Of a DNA stretch of 64,000 bases, positions 24,834-36,347 are shown in pieces (the stretch's first letter is position 1; each line of letters opens with the position of its first letter). Source of the DNA: Burkholderiaceae bacterium. GTDB lineage: Bacteria > Pseudomonadota > Gammaproteobacteria > Burkholderiales > Burkholderiaceae_C. The stretch is taken from NCBI GenBank assembly GCA_030695205.1, contig JAUYTN010000018.1:103589-167588 (forward strand), written 5' to 3'. Below the pieces are notes generated by a model that saw only the letters and a list, made by a program, of their open reading frames with translations, searched no databases and was not told the DNA's origin. The position numbers were made by a program, and so were the translations under genes.

Positions 24834-25469
24834 GTGTACCAACCCCACCATTTTCAGCAGCACGATCCGGGCGAATGGTACGCACTGGTTCGGGCGCACC
24901 CGCTGGCCACTTGCATCACTCAGGGGGCCAACGGATTCCCTGTGGCCGATGAGCTTCCGTTTTTACTGGATGCACAGGCTCCCAACGGTAGCTGCCAGTT
25001 GCTGGGCCATGTCGCCAGGGCCAACCCGCTGTGGCACACCCACCCCGCAGGAACGGATGTGTTGCTGGTGTTCAAAGGCCCACAGGCCTACGTGTCTCCC
25101 AGCTGGTACGCCACCAAGGCCGCGCACGGCAAGGTGGTGCCCACCTGGAACTACACCGTGGTGCAAGCCAGGGGTAGCCTGCGGGTGATCGACCGGAACC
25201 CGGCGGAACTGAGACAGCTGCTGGAGCGACTCACGGCGGCACACGAGGGCTATCGGCCACACCCCTGGCAACTGAGCGATGCGCCCGAGCCCTATGTGTC
25301 GCAGTTGCTGCAGGCTGTGGTGGGGCTTGAAATTACAGTTTCGCACTGGGCGGCCAAGTGGAAAGTCAGCCAGAACCAGCCCCAGCCCAACCGCGCTGGG
25401 GTGGTGGCGGGGCTGGCAAAGGAAGGCACCGCCCACGCCAGTGCGCTGGCTCCACTCATCCCAGGCTGA
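24834..25469 (+). CDS. PaiB-type FMN-binding split-barrel protein
   Basis: The protein has 211 residues and starts with GTG at 24834; no in-frame ATG fits. The opening MYQPHHFQQHD and the stretches PLATCITQGANGFPVADELPFLL, GHVARANPLW, VLLVFKGPQAYVSPSWYATK, VPTWNYTVVQARG and GLEITVSHWAAKWKVSQNQP are those of the PaiB family. This family is named for a negative regulator of sporulation enzymes in Bacillus but is built like a flavin-binding oxidoreductase. It lies 48 bases after the aminotransferase gene and before mmsA. Its role in the pathway is unclear; it may act as an oxidoreductase rather than a repressor. Confidence 0.88.
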   Translation: MYQPHHFQQHDPGEWYALVRAHPLATCITQGANGFPVADELPFLLDAQAPNGSCQLLGHVARANPLWHTHPAGTDVLLVFKGPQAYVSPSWYATKAAHGKVVPTWNYTVVQARGSLRVIDRNPAELRQLLERLTAAHEGYRPHPWQLSDAPEPYVSQLLQAVVGLEITVSHWAAKWKVSQNQPQPNRAGVVAGLAKEGTAHASALAPLIPG

Positions 25470-25473
25470 ATCC

Positions 25474-25535
25474 ATATGAAAAATTGAGCATTTTTTGCCT
25501 CATTCTCTTATATCAATTGATTTTTTAGCTATTTA
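25474..25535 (-). repeat. Dispersed ATAGC...AAGCG repeat, copy C (degenerate)
   Basis: Read on the minus strand it begins AATAGCTAAAAAATC, then GATATAAGAGAATGAGGC, then a run of A and ATGCTC. The ATAGC block and the GAGGC block are kept but the AAGCGC core is lost. It fills the AT-rich gap between the PaiB-like gene and mmsA. Confidence 0.4.
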
Positions 25536-25538
25536 ATT

Positions 25539-27047
25539 ATGATCTCCATCGGACACCTCATCAACGGCCAACGCGTCAACGGCGGCACCCGCACCCAGCC
25601 GGTTTACAACCCCGCCACCGGGGCGACCAGCCTTAGCGTGCAACTGGCCGATGTCGCCACCGTACAAGCGGCCATCGCCAGCGCCGAAGCCGCCTTCCCC
25701 GCCTGGCGCAACACCCCTCCGCTCAAACGCGCACGGGTCATGAGCAAGTTGAAAGAGCTGCTGGAAGCCAACGCCGACACCATTTGCAAGCTCATCACCG
25801 ACGAGCACGGCAAGGTGCTCGCCGACAGCCTGGGCGAGTTGCAGCGCGGCATTGAAAACGTGGAGTACGCCAGCTATGCGCCTGAATTACTCAAAGGTGA
25901 ACACAGCCGCAACGTGGGCCCCGGCATCGACAGCTGGAGCGAGCACCAGGCGCTGGGGGTCACCGCGGGCATCACCCCCTTCAACTTCCCGGCTATGGTG
26001 CCGCTGTGGATGTGGCCCATGGCCGTGGCCTGCGGCAACTGCTTCATCCTCAAGCCGTCGGAGCGCGACCCCAGCAGCACCCTGTTTATTGCCGAGCTGG
26101 CCCTGCAGGCTGGCTTGCCCCCCGGCGTACTGAACGTGGTCAACGGCGACAAAGAGGCGGTGGACACGTTACTGACCGACCCGCGCGTGAAGGCCGTGAG
26201 CTTCGTGGGTTCCACCCCCATAGCCGAATACATCTATAGCACTGGATGCAAGCATGGCAAGCGCGTGCAGGCATTGGGAGGTGCAAAAAACCACGCCGTG
26301 GTCATGCCCGATGCCGACATTGCCAATGCCGTCACTGCGCTCATGGGCGCGGCCTATGGCTCGTGCGGCGAGCGCTGCATGGCCATTCCGCTGGTGGTGG
26401 CCGTGGGTGACGACACCGCCGACAAAGTGGTGGACGCGCTGAAGGTGGAAATTGCCAAAATGAAAGTGGGCCCCGGCACCGAGGCCAGCAGCGACATGGG
26501 ACCGCTGGTCACCAAGCAACATTTCGACAAGGTGAAAGGTTACGTGGACCAAGGCGTGAAAGAAGGCGCTCAACTGGTGGTCGATGGCCGCGGGCTGACG
26601 GTGACCGGCCATTCAATTGACTGTTCTGGCGGCTACTATCTGGGCCCCTGCCTGTTTGACCACGTCAAGCCTGGCATGGTGGTGTACCAGGAAGAGATTT
26701 TTGGCCCCGTGCTGGGCGTGGTGCGCGTGCAGAGCCTGCAAGAGGCCATGGCCATGATCGACGCACACGAGTACGGCAATGGCACCTGCATCTTCACCCG
26801 CGACGGCGAGGCCGCCCGCCACTTCACCGACCACATCCAGGTAGGCATGGTGGGCGTGAACGTGCCACTGCCTGTGCCGGTGGCCTACCACTCGTTCGGC
26901 GGCTGGAAGCGCAGCCTGTTTGGCGACCTGCATGCCTATGGCCCCGATGCGGTGCGTTTCTACACCAAGCGCAAGACCATCACCCAGCGCTGGCCCAGTG
27001 CGGGTGTGCGCGAGGGCACCGTATTCAGCTTCCCCAGCAGCCGCTAA
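25539..27047 (+). CDS. mmsA: CoA-acylating methylmalonate/malonate semialdehyde dehydrogenase
   Basis: This 502-residue NAD-dependent enzyme converts methylmalonate semialdehyde to propionyl-CoA or malonate semialdehyde to acetyl-CoA, with loss of CO2. The ALDH fold is complete: ITPFNFPAMVPLWMWPMAVACGN, ILKPSERDP, VSFVGSTPIAEYIYSTG (NAD-binding turn), ALGGAKNHAVVMPDAD, GSCGERCMAIP (catalytic Cys; the GERCMA wording is typical of MmsA), and the late EEIFGPVLGVVRV and GWKRSLFGDLHAYGPDAVRFYTKRKTITQRWP. After an aminotransferase that yields malonate semialdehyde, it probably completes beta-alanine breakdown. The 69-base gap before it holds a degenerate repeat. Confidence 0.95.
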   Translation: MISIGHLINGQRVNGGTRTQPVYNPATGATSLSVQLADVATVQAAIASAEAAFPAWRNTPPLKRARVMSKLKELLEANADTICKLITDEHGKVLADSLGELQRGIENVEYASYAPELLKGEHSRNVGPGIDSWSEHQALGVTAGITPFNFPAMVPLWMWPMAVACGNCFILKPSERDPSSTLFIAELALQAGLPPGVLNVVNGDKEAVDTLLTDPRVKAVSFVGSTPIAEYIYSTGCKHGKRVQALGGAKNHAVVMPDADIANAVTALMGAAYGSCGERCMAIPLVVAVGDDTADKVVDALKVEIAKMKVGPGTEASSDMGPLVTKQHFDKVKGYVDQGVKEGAQLVVDGRGLTVTGHSIDCSGGYYLGPCLFDHVKPGMVVYQEEIFGPVLGVVRVQSLQEAMAMIDAHEYGNGTCIFTRDGEAARHFTDHIQVGMVGVNVPLPVPVAYHSFGGWKRSLFGDLHAYGPDAVRFYTKRKTITQRWPSAGVREGTVFSFPSSR

Positions 27048-27142
27048 GTCGGGGAACCGCTCTCGCCCGCCGCGTCGCTTCCGTGGCGGCTGCGAAATGC
27101 CCGCGCCCAATGCGTGCCGCCGTGGGGTGCCGCTGGGCCGAC

Positions 27143-27166
27143 GGGACGCCGGGACGCCGGGACGCC
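27143..27166 (+). repeat. Tandem repeat of GGGACGCC, three copies
   Basis: Three exact consecutive copies of the 8-base unit GGGACGCC are followed by a partial fourth (GGGA). The array lies 19 bases before the TATAAT of the cytochrome gene, in the place where a -35 element would be. Slippage at such a repeat could change the spacing. Confidence 0.8.
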
Positions 27167-27184
27167 GGGAACCGGGTGCGCCGG

Positions 27185-27190
27185 TATAAT
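27185..27190 (+). promoter_or_regulatory. Probable -10 element for the cytochrome c gene
   Basis: A perfect TATAAT stands about 80 bases before the start codon in otherwise very GC-rich sequence. No good -35 hexamer is found 16-18 bases upstream; that place is taken by the GGGACGCC array, so an activator may be needed. Confidence 0.45.
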
Positions 27191-27270
27191 TTATGGCTTC
27201 ACACTGGGCCGTGGCCCCACCCCCCATCCCCTGATCGCCGGGCATTGTCGCCCCACCCAACGAGGAACAC

Positions 27271-27771
27271 ATGAGCAACCACGAACACGATGCCCACACT
27301 GGGCCCATCAAAACACCCAGCCAGTTGCTCTGGACATCGTTCTTCTCTTTTGTGGTGCCGATTTTTGTCATCATCGGCCTCGTGTATGTAGTCACCCGTG
27401 GCGACAAGCCCTCTCCTGGTGTTGACAACCCGGAGCTGGCCACCGCCATCCGGATCCAGAAAGTGGGTACTGTAGAGCTGCAAGCGGGTGAGCGCGCGCT
27501 GCGCGCCGGTGCGGAGTCGTACGCGGCTCAGTGTCTGGCTTGCCACGACGCAGGCCTGGTAGGTGCCCCCAAGTTGGGCGACACTGCTGCCTGGGCACCC
27601 CGCATCGCCACCGGCCTGGAGGCCCTGGTGAGTTCCGCCCTGAACGGCAAGGGTGCCATGGGCGCACAACGCGGTGGCAACCTCACCGACCTGGAAGTGG
27701 CGCGCGCGGTCGTCCACATGGCCAATTCCGCTGGGGGCAAATTCGAGGAACCTGCAGCACCTGCCCAATAA
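27271..27771 (+). CDS. Membrane-anchored cytochrome c5-type class I cytochrome
   Basis: This 166-residue protein has a cytoplasmic His/Asp-rich N-terminus, one membrane helix at about residues 24-46 (WTSFFSFVVPIFVIIGLVYVV) and a periplasmic cytochrome domain. The haem site is CLACH at about residues 89-93. The axial methionine is probably in KGAMGAQRGG, followed by LTDLEVARAVVHMAN, as in cytochrome c5. It should carry electrons between membrane complexes on the periplasmic side. GAGGAA lies seven bases before the ATG. An intrinsic terminator follows about 50 bases after the stop. Confidence 0.92.
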   Translation: MSNHEHDAHTGPIKTPSQLLWTSFFSFVVPIFVIIGLVYVVTRGDKPSPGVDNPELATAIRIQKVGTVELQAGERALRAGAESYAAQCLACHDAGLVGAPKLGDTAAWAPRIATGLEALVSSALNGKGAMGAQRGGNLTDLEVARAVVHMANSAGGKFEEPAAPAQ

Positions 27772-27819
27772 CGTGCATTGGGTACAGTCGCCGATTCGGC
27801 AACTGTGTCCCCCAAAGCG

Positions 27820-27842
27820 AACCGGCTCCGGCCGGTTTTTTT
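27820..27842 (+). terminator. Intrinsic terminator after the cytochrome c gene
   Basis: AACCGGC and GCCGGTT form a 7-bp stem around TCCG, followed by a run of T. It stops transcription from the cytochrome gene and touches the 3' end of the convergent gene. Confidence 0.9.
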
Positions 27843-28434
27843 ATGGCCGATTGCCCCCCGAAGGCGCTGGCTGTAGGGCCCACTCCGCTGGGCTCAGGAC
27901 ATACCCGTACCGATGTGGAAGTTCGGCTCTGCGCACGTTCTGTGGCGAGGGAAACACGCCCGCCTCGATGGCCTGCGCTGCCTGCCACACATCCTGCGAA
28001 TGGACCAGGCCAAATCCCATCTCGGTCTCCAGATACACATGGCCACTGTCGTCCAGCAGGGTGGACAACACCGGCGAATCTACACCCGTATGGGAGCGCA
28101 CGGTGGAGGCCCCAAGGTCGGTCACCCGCCACACCCACGGCGCAAACTGCAGCTCCACATACACCCGCTGCGGCCCATTCTGAAAAAACCACTGACCAAG
28201 TTCATCAGGGACATAGTTCCGACCGATGAATGCAATCAATTTGTCGTGCGTCAGACGCGAGCCACGGGCCGCCGGGGTTCCTGCCCCCTGGTCGGGTGTA
28301 CGGAATGGCCCCGCGGCTTGCGCCGCATCGTCACGCAGGTACCAATCGCCTCTACCGTCCAGGCCCAGCCAGCCCCGACAGGCCGGTACTTGCGGCCATT
28401 TGGCCATTGCTTGCAAAACCATCTCATCCATCAC
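27841..28434 (-). CDS. Conserved protein of unknown function
   Basis: This 197-residue cytoplasmic protein has the look of a conserved betaproteobacterial family: it opens MVLQAMAKWPQVPACRGWLGLDGRGDWYLRDD, then LTHDKLIAFIGRNYVPDELGQWFFQNGPQRVYVELQFAPWVWRV. I believe this is a numbered DUF but cannot give the number reliably. It has no catalytic signature, signal peptide or membrane helix. Tryptophan and glycine are frequent. It lies just before the YheT-like hydrolase on the same strand's downstream side, so both may be read from one promoter. Confidence 0.75.
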   Translation of the reverse strand: MMDEMVLQAMAKWPQVPACRGWLGLDGRGDWYLRDDAAQAAGPFRTPDQGAGTPAARGSRLTHDKLIAFIGRNYVPDELGQWFFQNGPQRVYVELQFAPWVWRVTDLGASTVRSHTGVDSPVLSTLLDDSGHVYLETEMGFGLVHSQDVWQAAQAIEAGVFPSPQNVRRAELPHRYGYVLSPAEWALQPAPSGGNRP

Positions 28435-28473
28435 TGGCCTCCGGTTTGACCCATCACAACAGATGGATACGGC

Positions 28474-29469
28474 TCATGCTGCGTGTGGTGCCAGCCAATC
28501 CAGCACCGCCCTGGGCAGCGTCAACAAACCACTGTGCCGTTCCATGCCTTGTGGGGCCCGCGTTGGAAAACCCACATGCCCACCGTGTGCAGGTTGCCAC
28601 AACGTGACGCAGCGGGCCACGTCCGCTGACATGGGCAGGGAATGGGCGGGGACAAATGGGTCATTCAGTGGATTGACCAACAACGTAGGCAGACCCACAG
28701 ACCGCAGCAGGGGCTTGGCCGATGCCCGTTGCCAGTAGTCCATGGCATCGGCAAACCCGTGCAGCGGGGCGGTGAACACGTTATCAAAGGCCTGCAGGTC
28801 CATCGCAGCGACCAATTCGGTTGCCGAAAACAGGCCTGGGTGCTGGTCGAGCTTGCGCAACGCCTTGGGGACCATGGTCTTTAAAAACATGCGGGTGTAC
28901 AGGGCCCTGTTCCAGCCGGTCCCCATGGCCAGCCCCGACACCACCAGATCCAGCGGAGCGCACACGCAGGTCAAAGCCCGGGTGACCTGGGTGGCAGCGG
29001 TGCCCCACTCGCCCGCCCAACGGGCCAGGGCGTTGCCACCCAAAGAGACACCCACCGCCAACAAAGGAGCCAGCGGGTACTGCTGCCGAAACCGCTTCAG
29101 TATCCAATCAATTTCCACATGGTCACCTGAGTGGTAGGCGCGGGGTAAGCGGTTCATGTGGCCGGAACACCCCCTGAAGTGCGGCACCGCACAGGCCCAC
29201 CCCCGCTCCAGGCAGGCAGTGGCCAATGCCTTCGCGTAGTGGCTACCGGAAGAACCCTCCAGCCCGTGAAACACCACCACCAGTGGATGACCACTCGCCG
29301 ACTGGTCAGCGCCGATCACATCGACGTCGATGAAATCGCCGTCTGGTGAATCCCAACGCTCCCTTTCCCAGCCCATCGGACCCGGCCACCAGCATTTGGC
29401 CCACAGCGCGGGAACGATGGTCTGGGAGTGGCCATCGGGCAACCACCAGGGGGGATCGGCCATGTACAT
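28474..29469 (-). CDS. YheT-family alpha/beta hydrolase
   Basis: The protein has 331 residues and the alpha/beta hydrolase fold. The N-terminal PPWWLPDGHSQTIVPAL is the hallmark of the YheT family. The oxyanion strand is PLVVVFHGLEGSSGSHY, and the nucleophile elbow is LLAVGVSLGGNALARWAGE, with Ser in GVSLGG. The acid is probably in LLVNPLNDPFVP, and the catalytic His in PAHGGHVGF. Substrate is unknown; esterase activity is likely. GGAAG six bases before the ATG at 29469 favours this start; the ATG two codons later is equally possible. It begins just past the terminator of the ATP synthase operon. Confidence 0.9.
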   Translation of the reverse strand: MYMADPPWWLPDGHSQTIVPALWAKCWWPGPMGWERERWDSPDGDFIDVDVIGADQSASGHPLVVVFHGLEGSSGSHYAKALATACLERGWACAVPHFRGCSGHMNRLPRAYHSGDHVEIDWILKRFRQQYPLAPLLAVGVSLGGNALARWAGEWGTAATQVTRALTCVCAPLDLVVSGLAMGTGWNRALYTRMFLKTMVPKALRKLDQHPGLFSATELVAAMDLQAFDNVFTAPLHGFADAMDYWQRASAKPLLRSVGLPTLLVNPLNDPFVPAHSLPMSADVARCVTLWQPAHGGHVGFPTRAPQGMERHSGLLTLPRAVLDWLAPHAA

Positions 29470-29482
29470 ACCGGACTTCCAT

Positions 29483-29508
29483 AAAAAAATCCGGCTCAAA
29501 GGCCGGAC
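29483..29508 (-). terminator. Intrinsic terminator of the ATP synthase operon
   Basis: On the minus strand GTCCGGC and GCCGGAT pair around CTTTGA and are followed by seven T. It stands about 30 bases after the atpC stop codon and right before the YheT-like start. Confidence 0.93.
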
Positions 29509-29535
29509 ATTCTTCAACCCAGAGGTGGGCGAGGG

Positions 29536-29952
29536 TTACTTTTTCTGTCGGTACTTGCGCAGCGCGGCAATCTGGGCAGCCATCACAGCCAGCTCGGAAG
29601 TGGCTTTGGCCAGGTCCAAATCGCTGTTGGCGTTTTTGATCGCCTCTTCGGCCGAGCGCCGGGCGTCCATGGCCTTGGCCTCATCGAGGTCATGACCCCG
29701 AATAGCGGTATCGCTCAGCACCGTGATGTGGTTGGGCTGGACCTCCAAAATACCACCGGCGACAAACACGAACTCCTCGGAACCGTCTTCGACCTCGATG
29801 CGCACAGCGCCAGGCTTGATGCGGGTGATCAACGGCGTGTGTCCAGGAAGAATCCCCAACTCACCCGTCTCACCCGGAAGAGCAACGAACTTGGCCTTGC
29901 CGCTGAAAATGGACTCTTCAGCACTGACCACATCGACTTGAATGGTGCTCAT
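29536..29952 (-). CDS. atpC: F1Fo ATP synthase epsilon subunit
   Basis: This 138-residue subunit of the central stalk couples rotation to catalysis and can inhibit ATP hydrolysis. The N-terminal beta-sandwich ([49 protein letters not shown]) and the C-terminal two-helix hairpin ([16 protein letters not shown] to [10 protein letters not shown]) are complete. It is the last gene of the atp operon, directly before the terminator. Confidence 0.97.
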   Translation of the reverse strand: MSTIQVDVVSAEESIFSGKAKFVALPGETGELGILPGHTPLITRIKPGAVRIEVEDGSEEFVFVAGGILEVQPNHITVLSDTAIRGHDLDEAKAMDARRSAEEAIKNANSDLDLAKATSELAVMAAQIAALRKYRQKK

Positions 29953-30021
29953 GTAATTTCCCTAGGAAACCTGCCAGCCCAACGAATGGACCGACAGGTT
30001 CGGATTGGACCGACCACCGCT

Positions 30022-31452
<1,431 letters not shown>

Positions 31453-31474
31453 CTAATTTCGTGGGATAGCGGCG

Positions 31475-32341
31475 TCAGACAGCTGCAGCACCGGCCACAA
31501 TTTCCGACAATTCTTTGGTAATTGCAGCCTGACGGGTCTTGTTGTACACAAGTTTCAACTCGCCAATCACGCTGCCCGCGTTGTCTGTCGCGGCTTTCAT
31601 GGCCACCATGCGTGCCGATTGCTCGGACGCCATGTTTTCGGCCACTGCCTGGTAGATCAGGGCCTCTACGTACCGGAGCAGCAGGTCGTCAATGACACTG
31701 GCCGCATCGGGTTCGTAGATGTAGTCCCAATCGTGGGCAGCTGAGCCTTCTTGCAGCGCGGAGGTGCTCAGGGGCAGCAACTGCTCAACAACAGGCTCTT
31801 GTTTCATGGTGTTGATGAAACGGGTGTAACAGAGGTACACCGCGCTCACACGACCCTGCGTGTAGGCATCGAGCATCACCTTGACCGGTCCGATCAGCTT
31901 TTCCAGGTGAGGCGTGTCGCCCAGAGCCACCGCGTGGGAAACCACGTTGGCACCAATTCGGTTCAGAAAACCCAGTCCCTTGTTGCCAAAGGCAACAGCC
32001 TGCGCTTTTTTGCCGCTTGCCTGAAGGTCTTTCAGATGATTGGTCACTGCGCGCAACACGTTGGTGTTCAAACCACCGCACAGGCCCTTGTCTGTGGTCA
32101 CCACAATGAACCCCACCGAGTCGGCCTCATGGACCTCCATGAAGGGGTGGGTGTACTCGGGGTTGGCCCGGCTCAGATTGCTGGCAATCTGGCGCACCTT
32201 TTCACTGTACGGGCGAGCAGACCGCATCCGCTCCTGCGCCTTGCGCATTTTGGAGGCGGCCACCATCTCCATCGCTTTGGTGATCTTCTTGGTGTTTTCC
32301 ACCGATTTGATCTTGCCGCGTATTTCCTTACCTGCTGCCAT
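31475..32341 (-). CDS. atpG: F1Fo ATP synthase gamma subunit
   Basis: The rotating central shaft subunit, 288 residues. The N-terminal helix [38 protein letters not shown] and the C-terminal helix [41 protein letters not shown] are the two halves of the coiled coil. The central Rossmann-like domain has [17 protein letters not shown]. The gene starts 31 bases after atpA ends. Confidence 0.98.
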   Translation of the reverse strand: MAAGKEIRGKIKSVENTKKITKAMEMVAASKMRKAQERMRSARPYSEKVRQIASNLSRANPEYTHPFMEVHEADSVGFIVVTTDKGLCGGLNTNVLRAVTNHLKDLQASGKKAQAVAFGNKGLGFLNRIGANVVSHAVALGDTPHLEKLIGPVKVMLDAYTQGRVSAVYLCYTRFINTMKQEPVVEQLLPLSTSALQEGSAAHDWDYIYEPDAASVIDDLLLRYVEALIYQAVAENMASEQSARMVAMKAATDNAGSVIGELKLVYNKTRQAAITKELSEIVAGAAAV

Positions 32342-32372
32342 AGATGCTCCTTAAACGGGCCAACTGACCAGA

Positions 32373-33929
32373 TCAGTACGTGCCGTTTTTCTTGAAGTTG
32401 GCAATGGCCGCCGTCAACTCTGCCTCTGCGTCTTTGTCCATGGCCTTGGCTGCTTCGAGATTGGCCAACAATGCGGCATGTTTGTCCTTGAGCTGGGCAT
32501 GCAGGCCAGCTTCGAACGACAGCACTTTCTTCACGTCGATGTCGTCCAAGAAGCCCTTGTTGACCGCAAACAGCGTAGCACCCATCAGACTGATGGACAG
32601 TGGGCTGTACTGGGCCTGCTTCAGCAGCTCAGTCACGCGGGCACCGCGGTCCAGCTGCTTGCGGGTTGCTTCGTCCAGATCAGACGCGAACTGTGCAAAC
32701 GCCGCCAACTCGCGGTACTGAGCCAGATCGGTACGGATACCACCAGACAAGCCCTTGACGAGCTTGGTCTGCGCTGCACCACCCACCCGAGACACGGAAA
32801 TACCGGCGTTGATAGCGGGACGCACGCCAGCGTTGAAGAGGCTGGTTTCCAGGAAGATCTGGCCGTCGGTGATCGAGATCACGTTGGTTGGCACGAAGGC
32901 AGACACGTCACCAGCTTGGGTTTCAATGATTGGGAGTGCGGTCAGCGAACCGGTCTTGCCTTTGACTTCGCCTTTGGTGAAGGCTTCCACATAGTCGGCA
33001 TTGACGCGGGCGGCGCGCTCCAGCAGGCGGCTATGGAGATAAAACACATCGCCGGGGTAGGCTTCGCGGCCTGGAGGACGACGCAGCAGCAATGACACCT
33101 GGCGGTAGGCAACTGCCTGCTTGGACAGGTCGTCATAAATGATCAGTGCGTCTTCGCCACGGTCGCGGAAGTATTCGCCCATGGTGCATCCGGAGTAGGC
33201 GGACACATACTGCATGGCGGCAGACTCAGACGCCGAAGCAGCCACAACAATCGTGTACTCCATGGCACCGGCTTGTTCCAGCGAGCGGACCACGTTTTTA
33301 ATGGACGAGGCTTTCTGGCCAATCGCCACATACACGCAGGTCATGTTCTGACCTTTTTGGTTGATGATCGTGTCGATTGCCACCGCGGTTTTGCCGGTCT
33401 GGCGATCGCCAATGATCAACTCACGCTGTCCACGCCCGATAGGCACCATCGAATCGATAGACTTGAGACCGGTCTGCATAGGCTGATCCACCGACTTGCG
33501 GGCGATCACACCAGGAGCCACCTTTTCGATGACGTCTGTCATCTTGGCATTGATGGGGCCCTTGCCGTCAATCGGTTGACCCAGCGCATTGACCACACGC
33601 CCACGCAGCTCAGGACCAACCGGAACTTCCAGAATGCGGCCCGTGCACTTGACGGTGTCGCCCTCGGAGATGTGCTCGTATTCACCCAGAATCACGGCAC
33701 CCACCGAATCGCGCTCGAGGTTCAGTGCCAGACCGAAGGTGGCTACACCCTCGGCTGTGGGAGTGAATTCAAGCATTTCGCCCTGCATCACATCGGACAG
33801 GCCGTGCACGCGCACGATACCGTCTGTGACCGACACAACTGTTCCCTGGTTGCGGACATCCGCAGACGCGGTGACACCCTGGATGCGAGATTTGATCAGC
33901 TCGGAAATTTCGGCTGGATTGAGTTGCAT
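32373..33929 (-). CDS. atpA: F1Fo ATP synthase alpha subunit
   Basis: The 518-residue non-catalytic nucleotide-binding subunit. Walker A is [18 protein letters not shown], the later stretch [47 protein letters not shown] is diagnostic, and the arginine finger lies in [10 protein letters not shown]. The N-terminal [18 protein letters not shown], which contacts the delta subunit, is complete. Confidence 0.98.
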   Translation of the reverse strand: MQLNPAEISELIKSRIQGVTASADVRNQGTVVSVTDGIVRVHGLSDVMQGEMLEFTPTAEGVATFGLALNLERDSVGAVILGEYEHISEGDTVKCTGRILEVPVGPELRGRVVNALGQPIDGKGPINAKMTDVIEKVAPGVIARKSVDQPMQTGLKSIDSMVPIGRGQRELIIGDRQTGKTAVAIDTIINQKGQNMTCVYVAIGQKASSIKNVVRSLEQAGAMEYTIVVAASASESAAMQYVSAYSGCTMGEYFRDRGEDALIIYDDLSKQAVAYRQVSLLLRRPPGREAYPGDVFYLHSRLLERAARVNADYVEAFTKGEVKGKTGSLTALPIIETQAGDVSAFVPTNVISITDGQIFLETSLFNAGVRPAINAGISVSRVGGAAQTKLVKGLSGGIRTDLAQYRELAAFAQFASDLDEATRKQLDRGARVTELLKQAQYSPLSISLMGATLFAVNKGFLDDIDVKKVLSFEAGLHAQLKDKHAALLANLEAAKAMDKDAEAELTAAIANFKKNGTY

Positions 33930-33970
33930 GACTCGTTCCTCTTTCTTTAAATGTGACGTTCAGCCGCGGC

Positions 33971-34501
33971 TCAAGCCGTCAGGGCCGTTTTCATTTGCTC
34001 GAGACGGGCTTTGACAGAGGTATCCAATACCTCGTCCCCAACGGCAACACGTATCCCGCCGATCAACTCGGGGGCCAACTGCACAGTGAGATTCAGGCGC
34101 CGACCGAACCGCTTCTGCAGCCACTCAGTCAGGTCCACCAAGGCGGCTTCATCAATGGCAAAAGCGCTTTGCACGACCGCATCAAAGACACCGTCGCCCT
34201 GGTTCTTCAGCTGGGTGTACTGGGCTGCAACCTCTGGCAGCACCGCCAGACGCCCGTTTTCCACCACCAGCCGAAGGAAGTTTTTTCCTTGTTCCGGCAG
34301 GGTCAACGACAACACGCCTGTGATGACATCCATCACCTGGTCGTCAGACACTTTGGGGCTGTCCGCGAATTGCCTGAGTCCAGCGTCGGTGGCGATGGCC
34401 GCCAGAGCATCCAGCCATTCACTGGTCTGGGCCGCATCGTCAGCCGTTGCCTGAAACAGGGCTTCCGCGTAAGGCCGCGCAATCGTAGCGAGTTCAGCCA
34501 T
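33971..34501 (-). CDS. atpH: F1Fo ATP synthase delta subunit
   Basis: This 176-residue subunit joins the top of F1 to the peripheral stalk. The start [22 protein letters not shown] and the central [27 protein letters not shown] are typical. The C-terminal [31 protein letters not shown] binds the b subunits. The ATG at 34501 was chosen over a TTG two codons upstream. Confidence 0.97.
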   Translation of the reverse strand: MAELATIARPYAEALFQATADDAAQTSEWLDALAAIATDAGLRQFADSPKVSDDQVMDVITGVLSLTLPEQGKNFLRLVVENGRLAVLPEVAAQYTQLKNQGDGVFDAVVQSAFAIDEAALVDLTEWLQKRFGRRLNLTVQLAPELIGGIRVAVGDEVLDTSVKARLEQMKTALTA

Positions 34502-34520
34502 GGTCAAACCTTGTGTAATG

Positions 34521-34991
34521 TCAGAGTTCAGTCTTCAAGCGGCCCAGCAGTTCGCTGTGCACACTCGCATTGACTTCTCGCCGCAGAATTTGCTCCGCCC
34601 CTTTGACGGCCAGCGTTGCCACTTCCTCGCGCAAGGCTTCGCGTGCACGGAAAATCTGCTGTTCCGCTTCCTGGCGAGCGGCTGCAATGATTTTGGCTGC
34701 CTCGTCGTTGGCACGCGCCTTGGCTTCTTCAAGAACCGTTTGGGCTCGACGCTCTGCATCGGCCAGACGCAGTGCGGATTCGTTGCGGGACTTGCCCAAC
34801 TCTTCCTCAACGCGCTTATTGGCAACCGCCAACTCGGACTTCGCCTTTTCCGAAGCGGCAAGCCCTTCCGAAATTTTCATTGCACGCTCATCCAACGCCT
34901 TGGCAATAGGTGGCCACACGAAGTTCATCGTGAACCACACCAGAATTGCAAAAACGATGGCCTGAGCAAACAGCGTTGCATTGATGTTCAT
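34521..34991 (-). CDS. atpF: F1Fo ATP synthase b subunit
   Basis: The 156-residue peripheral stalk subunit. A single membrane helix at the N-terminus ([27 protein letters not shown]) is followed by a long charged helix ([68 protein letters not shown]) that dimerises and reaches up to delta. Length is standard. Confidence 0.98.
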   Translation of the reverse strand: MNINATLFAQAIVFAILVWFTMNFVWPPIAKALDERAMKISEGLAASEKAKSELAVANKRVEEELGKSRNESALRLADAERRAQTVLEEAKARANDEAAKIIAAARQEAEQQIFRAREALREEVATLAVKGAEQILRREVNASVHSELLGRLKTEL

Positions 34992-35133
34992 CGCAACACC
35001 TTTCTTTGGTTATCAGGGGTTGTACGCGAAAGACCTGCCACAGAACGAAGGGGACCTTGGCCAGCCGACGTGTGCCGGATCACTTGCCAAGCTACCCCCT
35101 TCAAAATGGAGGCGCAAGCCAGAAGTGAACCGA

Positions 35134-35409
<276 letters not shown>

Positions 35410-35458
35410 TTAAAAAGAAAGGGAAAGAAAGAAACGAGAACCTAACCGATGCGCCCGG

Positions 35459-36328
35459 TCAATGCGCGTCATGCGCTTGACCCAGATAAATCAAAGTCAG
35501 CATCATGAAAATAAATGCCTGAAGCGTGATCACAAGGATGTGAAACAAGGTCCAGACCGTACCCGCAATGATGTGCCCCACAAAGAAGAGCCCACCACTG
35601 AGAGACATTGCTGCAAATCCCCCCAGAAGGGCGATCAACATAAACACCAGCTCGCCAGCAAACATGTTGCCAAACAACCGCATACCGTGCGACACAGTTT
35701 TGGCGACAAATTCAATCATTTGCATCGCGAAGTTGATCACACCCAACAATACCGCCCACACAGGGTTTTTGCTGGTACCGAATGGGGCACACACCAACTC
35801 GTGAGTCCAGCCGCCCAAGCCCTTGATCTTGATGTTGTACAGCAGGCACATCAGCAGCACCGATGTGGACAACCCGAGCGTGGTGGACAGGTCAGCGGTA
35901 GGCACTACGCGCAAATAGTCGGGGAAGCCCATGGCGGGACCAGCAGCGTGCCAGATTTGAGGCAGCAAATCGACAGGAACCATATCCATAAAGTTCATCA
36001 GGAAAATCCAGATAAACACCGTCAGTGCCATTGGGCCCACCAACTTTCGGCTTTGGGCATTGTGGATCACGGCCTTGGCCTGGTTATCCACCATTTCGAC
36101 CAAAATCTCGACCGCCGCCTGGAAGCGCCCCGGAACACCTGCATGGGCCTTGCGTGCGGCGAGGTAGAGCACCCAGCACATCAGGGCACCCAAAATGGAA
36201 CTCACTACCACAGAGTCGATGTTGACCACCGAGAAATCCACAATCGACGATTGCTTGTGATTTTGCAGATGCTGCAAATGGTGGCGAATGTATTCACCAG
36301 GCGTCAGGGCTTGCGCTTCAACAGACAT
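35459..36328 (-). CDS. atpB: F1Fo ATP synthase a subunit
   Basis: This 289-residue stator subunit provides the two proton half-channels. It has five or six membrane helices. The essential arginine lies in SHGMRLFGNMFAGELVFMLIALL, and VFIWIFLMNFMDMVPVDLLP is diagnostic. The start is MSVEAQALTPGEYIRHHLQHLQNHKQ. It is followed 73 bases later by atpE. Confidence 0.98.
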   Translation of the reverse strand: MSVEAQALTPGEYIRHHLQHLQNHKQSSIVDFSVVNIDSVVVSSILGALMCWVLYLAARKAHAGVPGRFQAAVEILVEMVDNQAKAVIHNAQSRKLVGPMALTVFIWIFLMNFMDMVPVDLLPQIWHAAGPAMGFPDYLRVVPTADLSTTLGLSTSVLLMCLLYNIKIKGLGGWTHELVCAPFGTSKNPVWAVLLGVINFAMQMIEFVAKTVSHGMRLFGNMFAGELVFMLIALLGGFAAMSLSGGLFFVGHIIAGTVWTLFHILVITLQAFIFMMLTLIYLGQAHDAH

Positions 36329-36347
36329 AGTTCAAATCAGCCATTGT

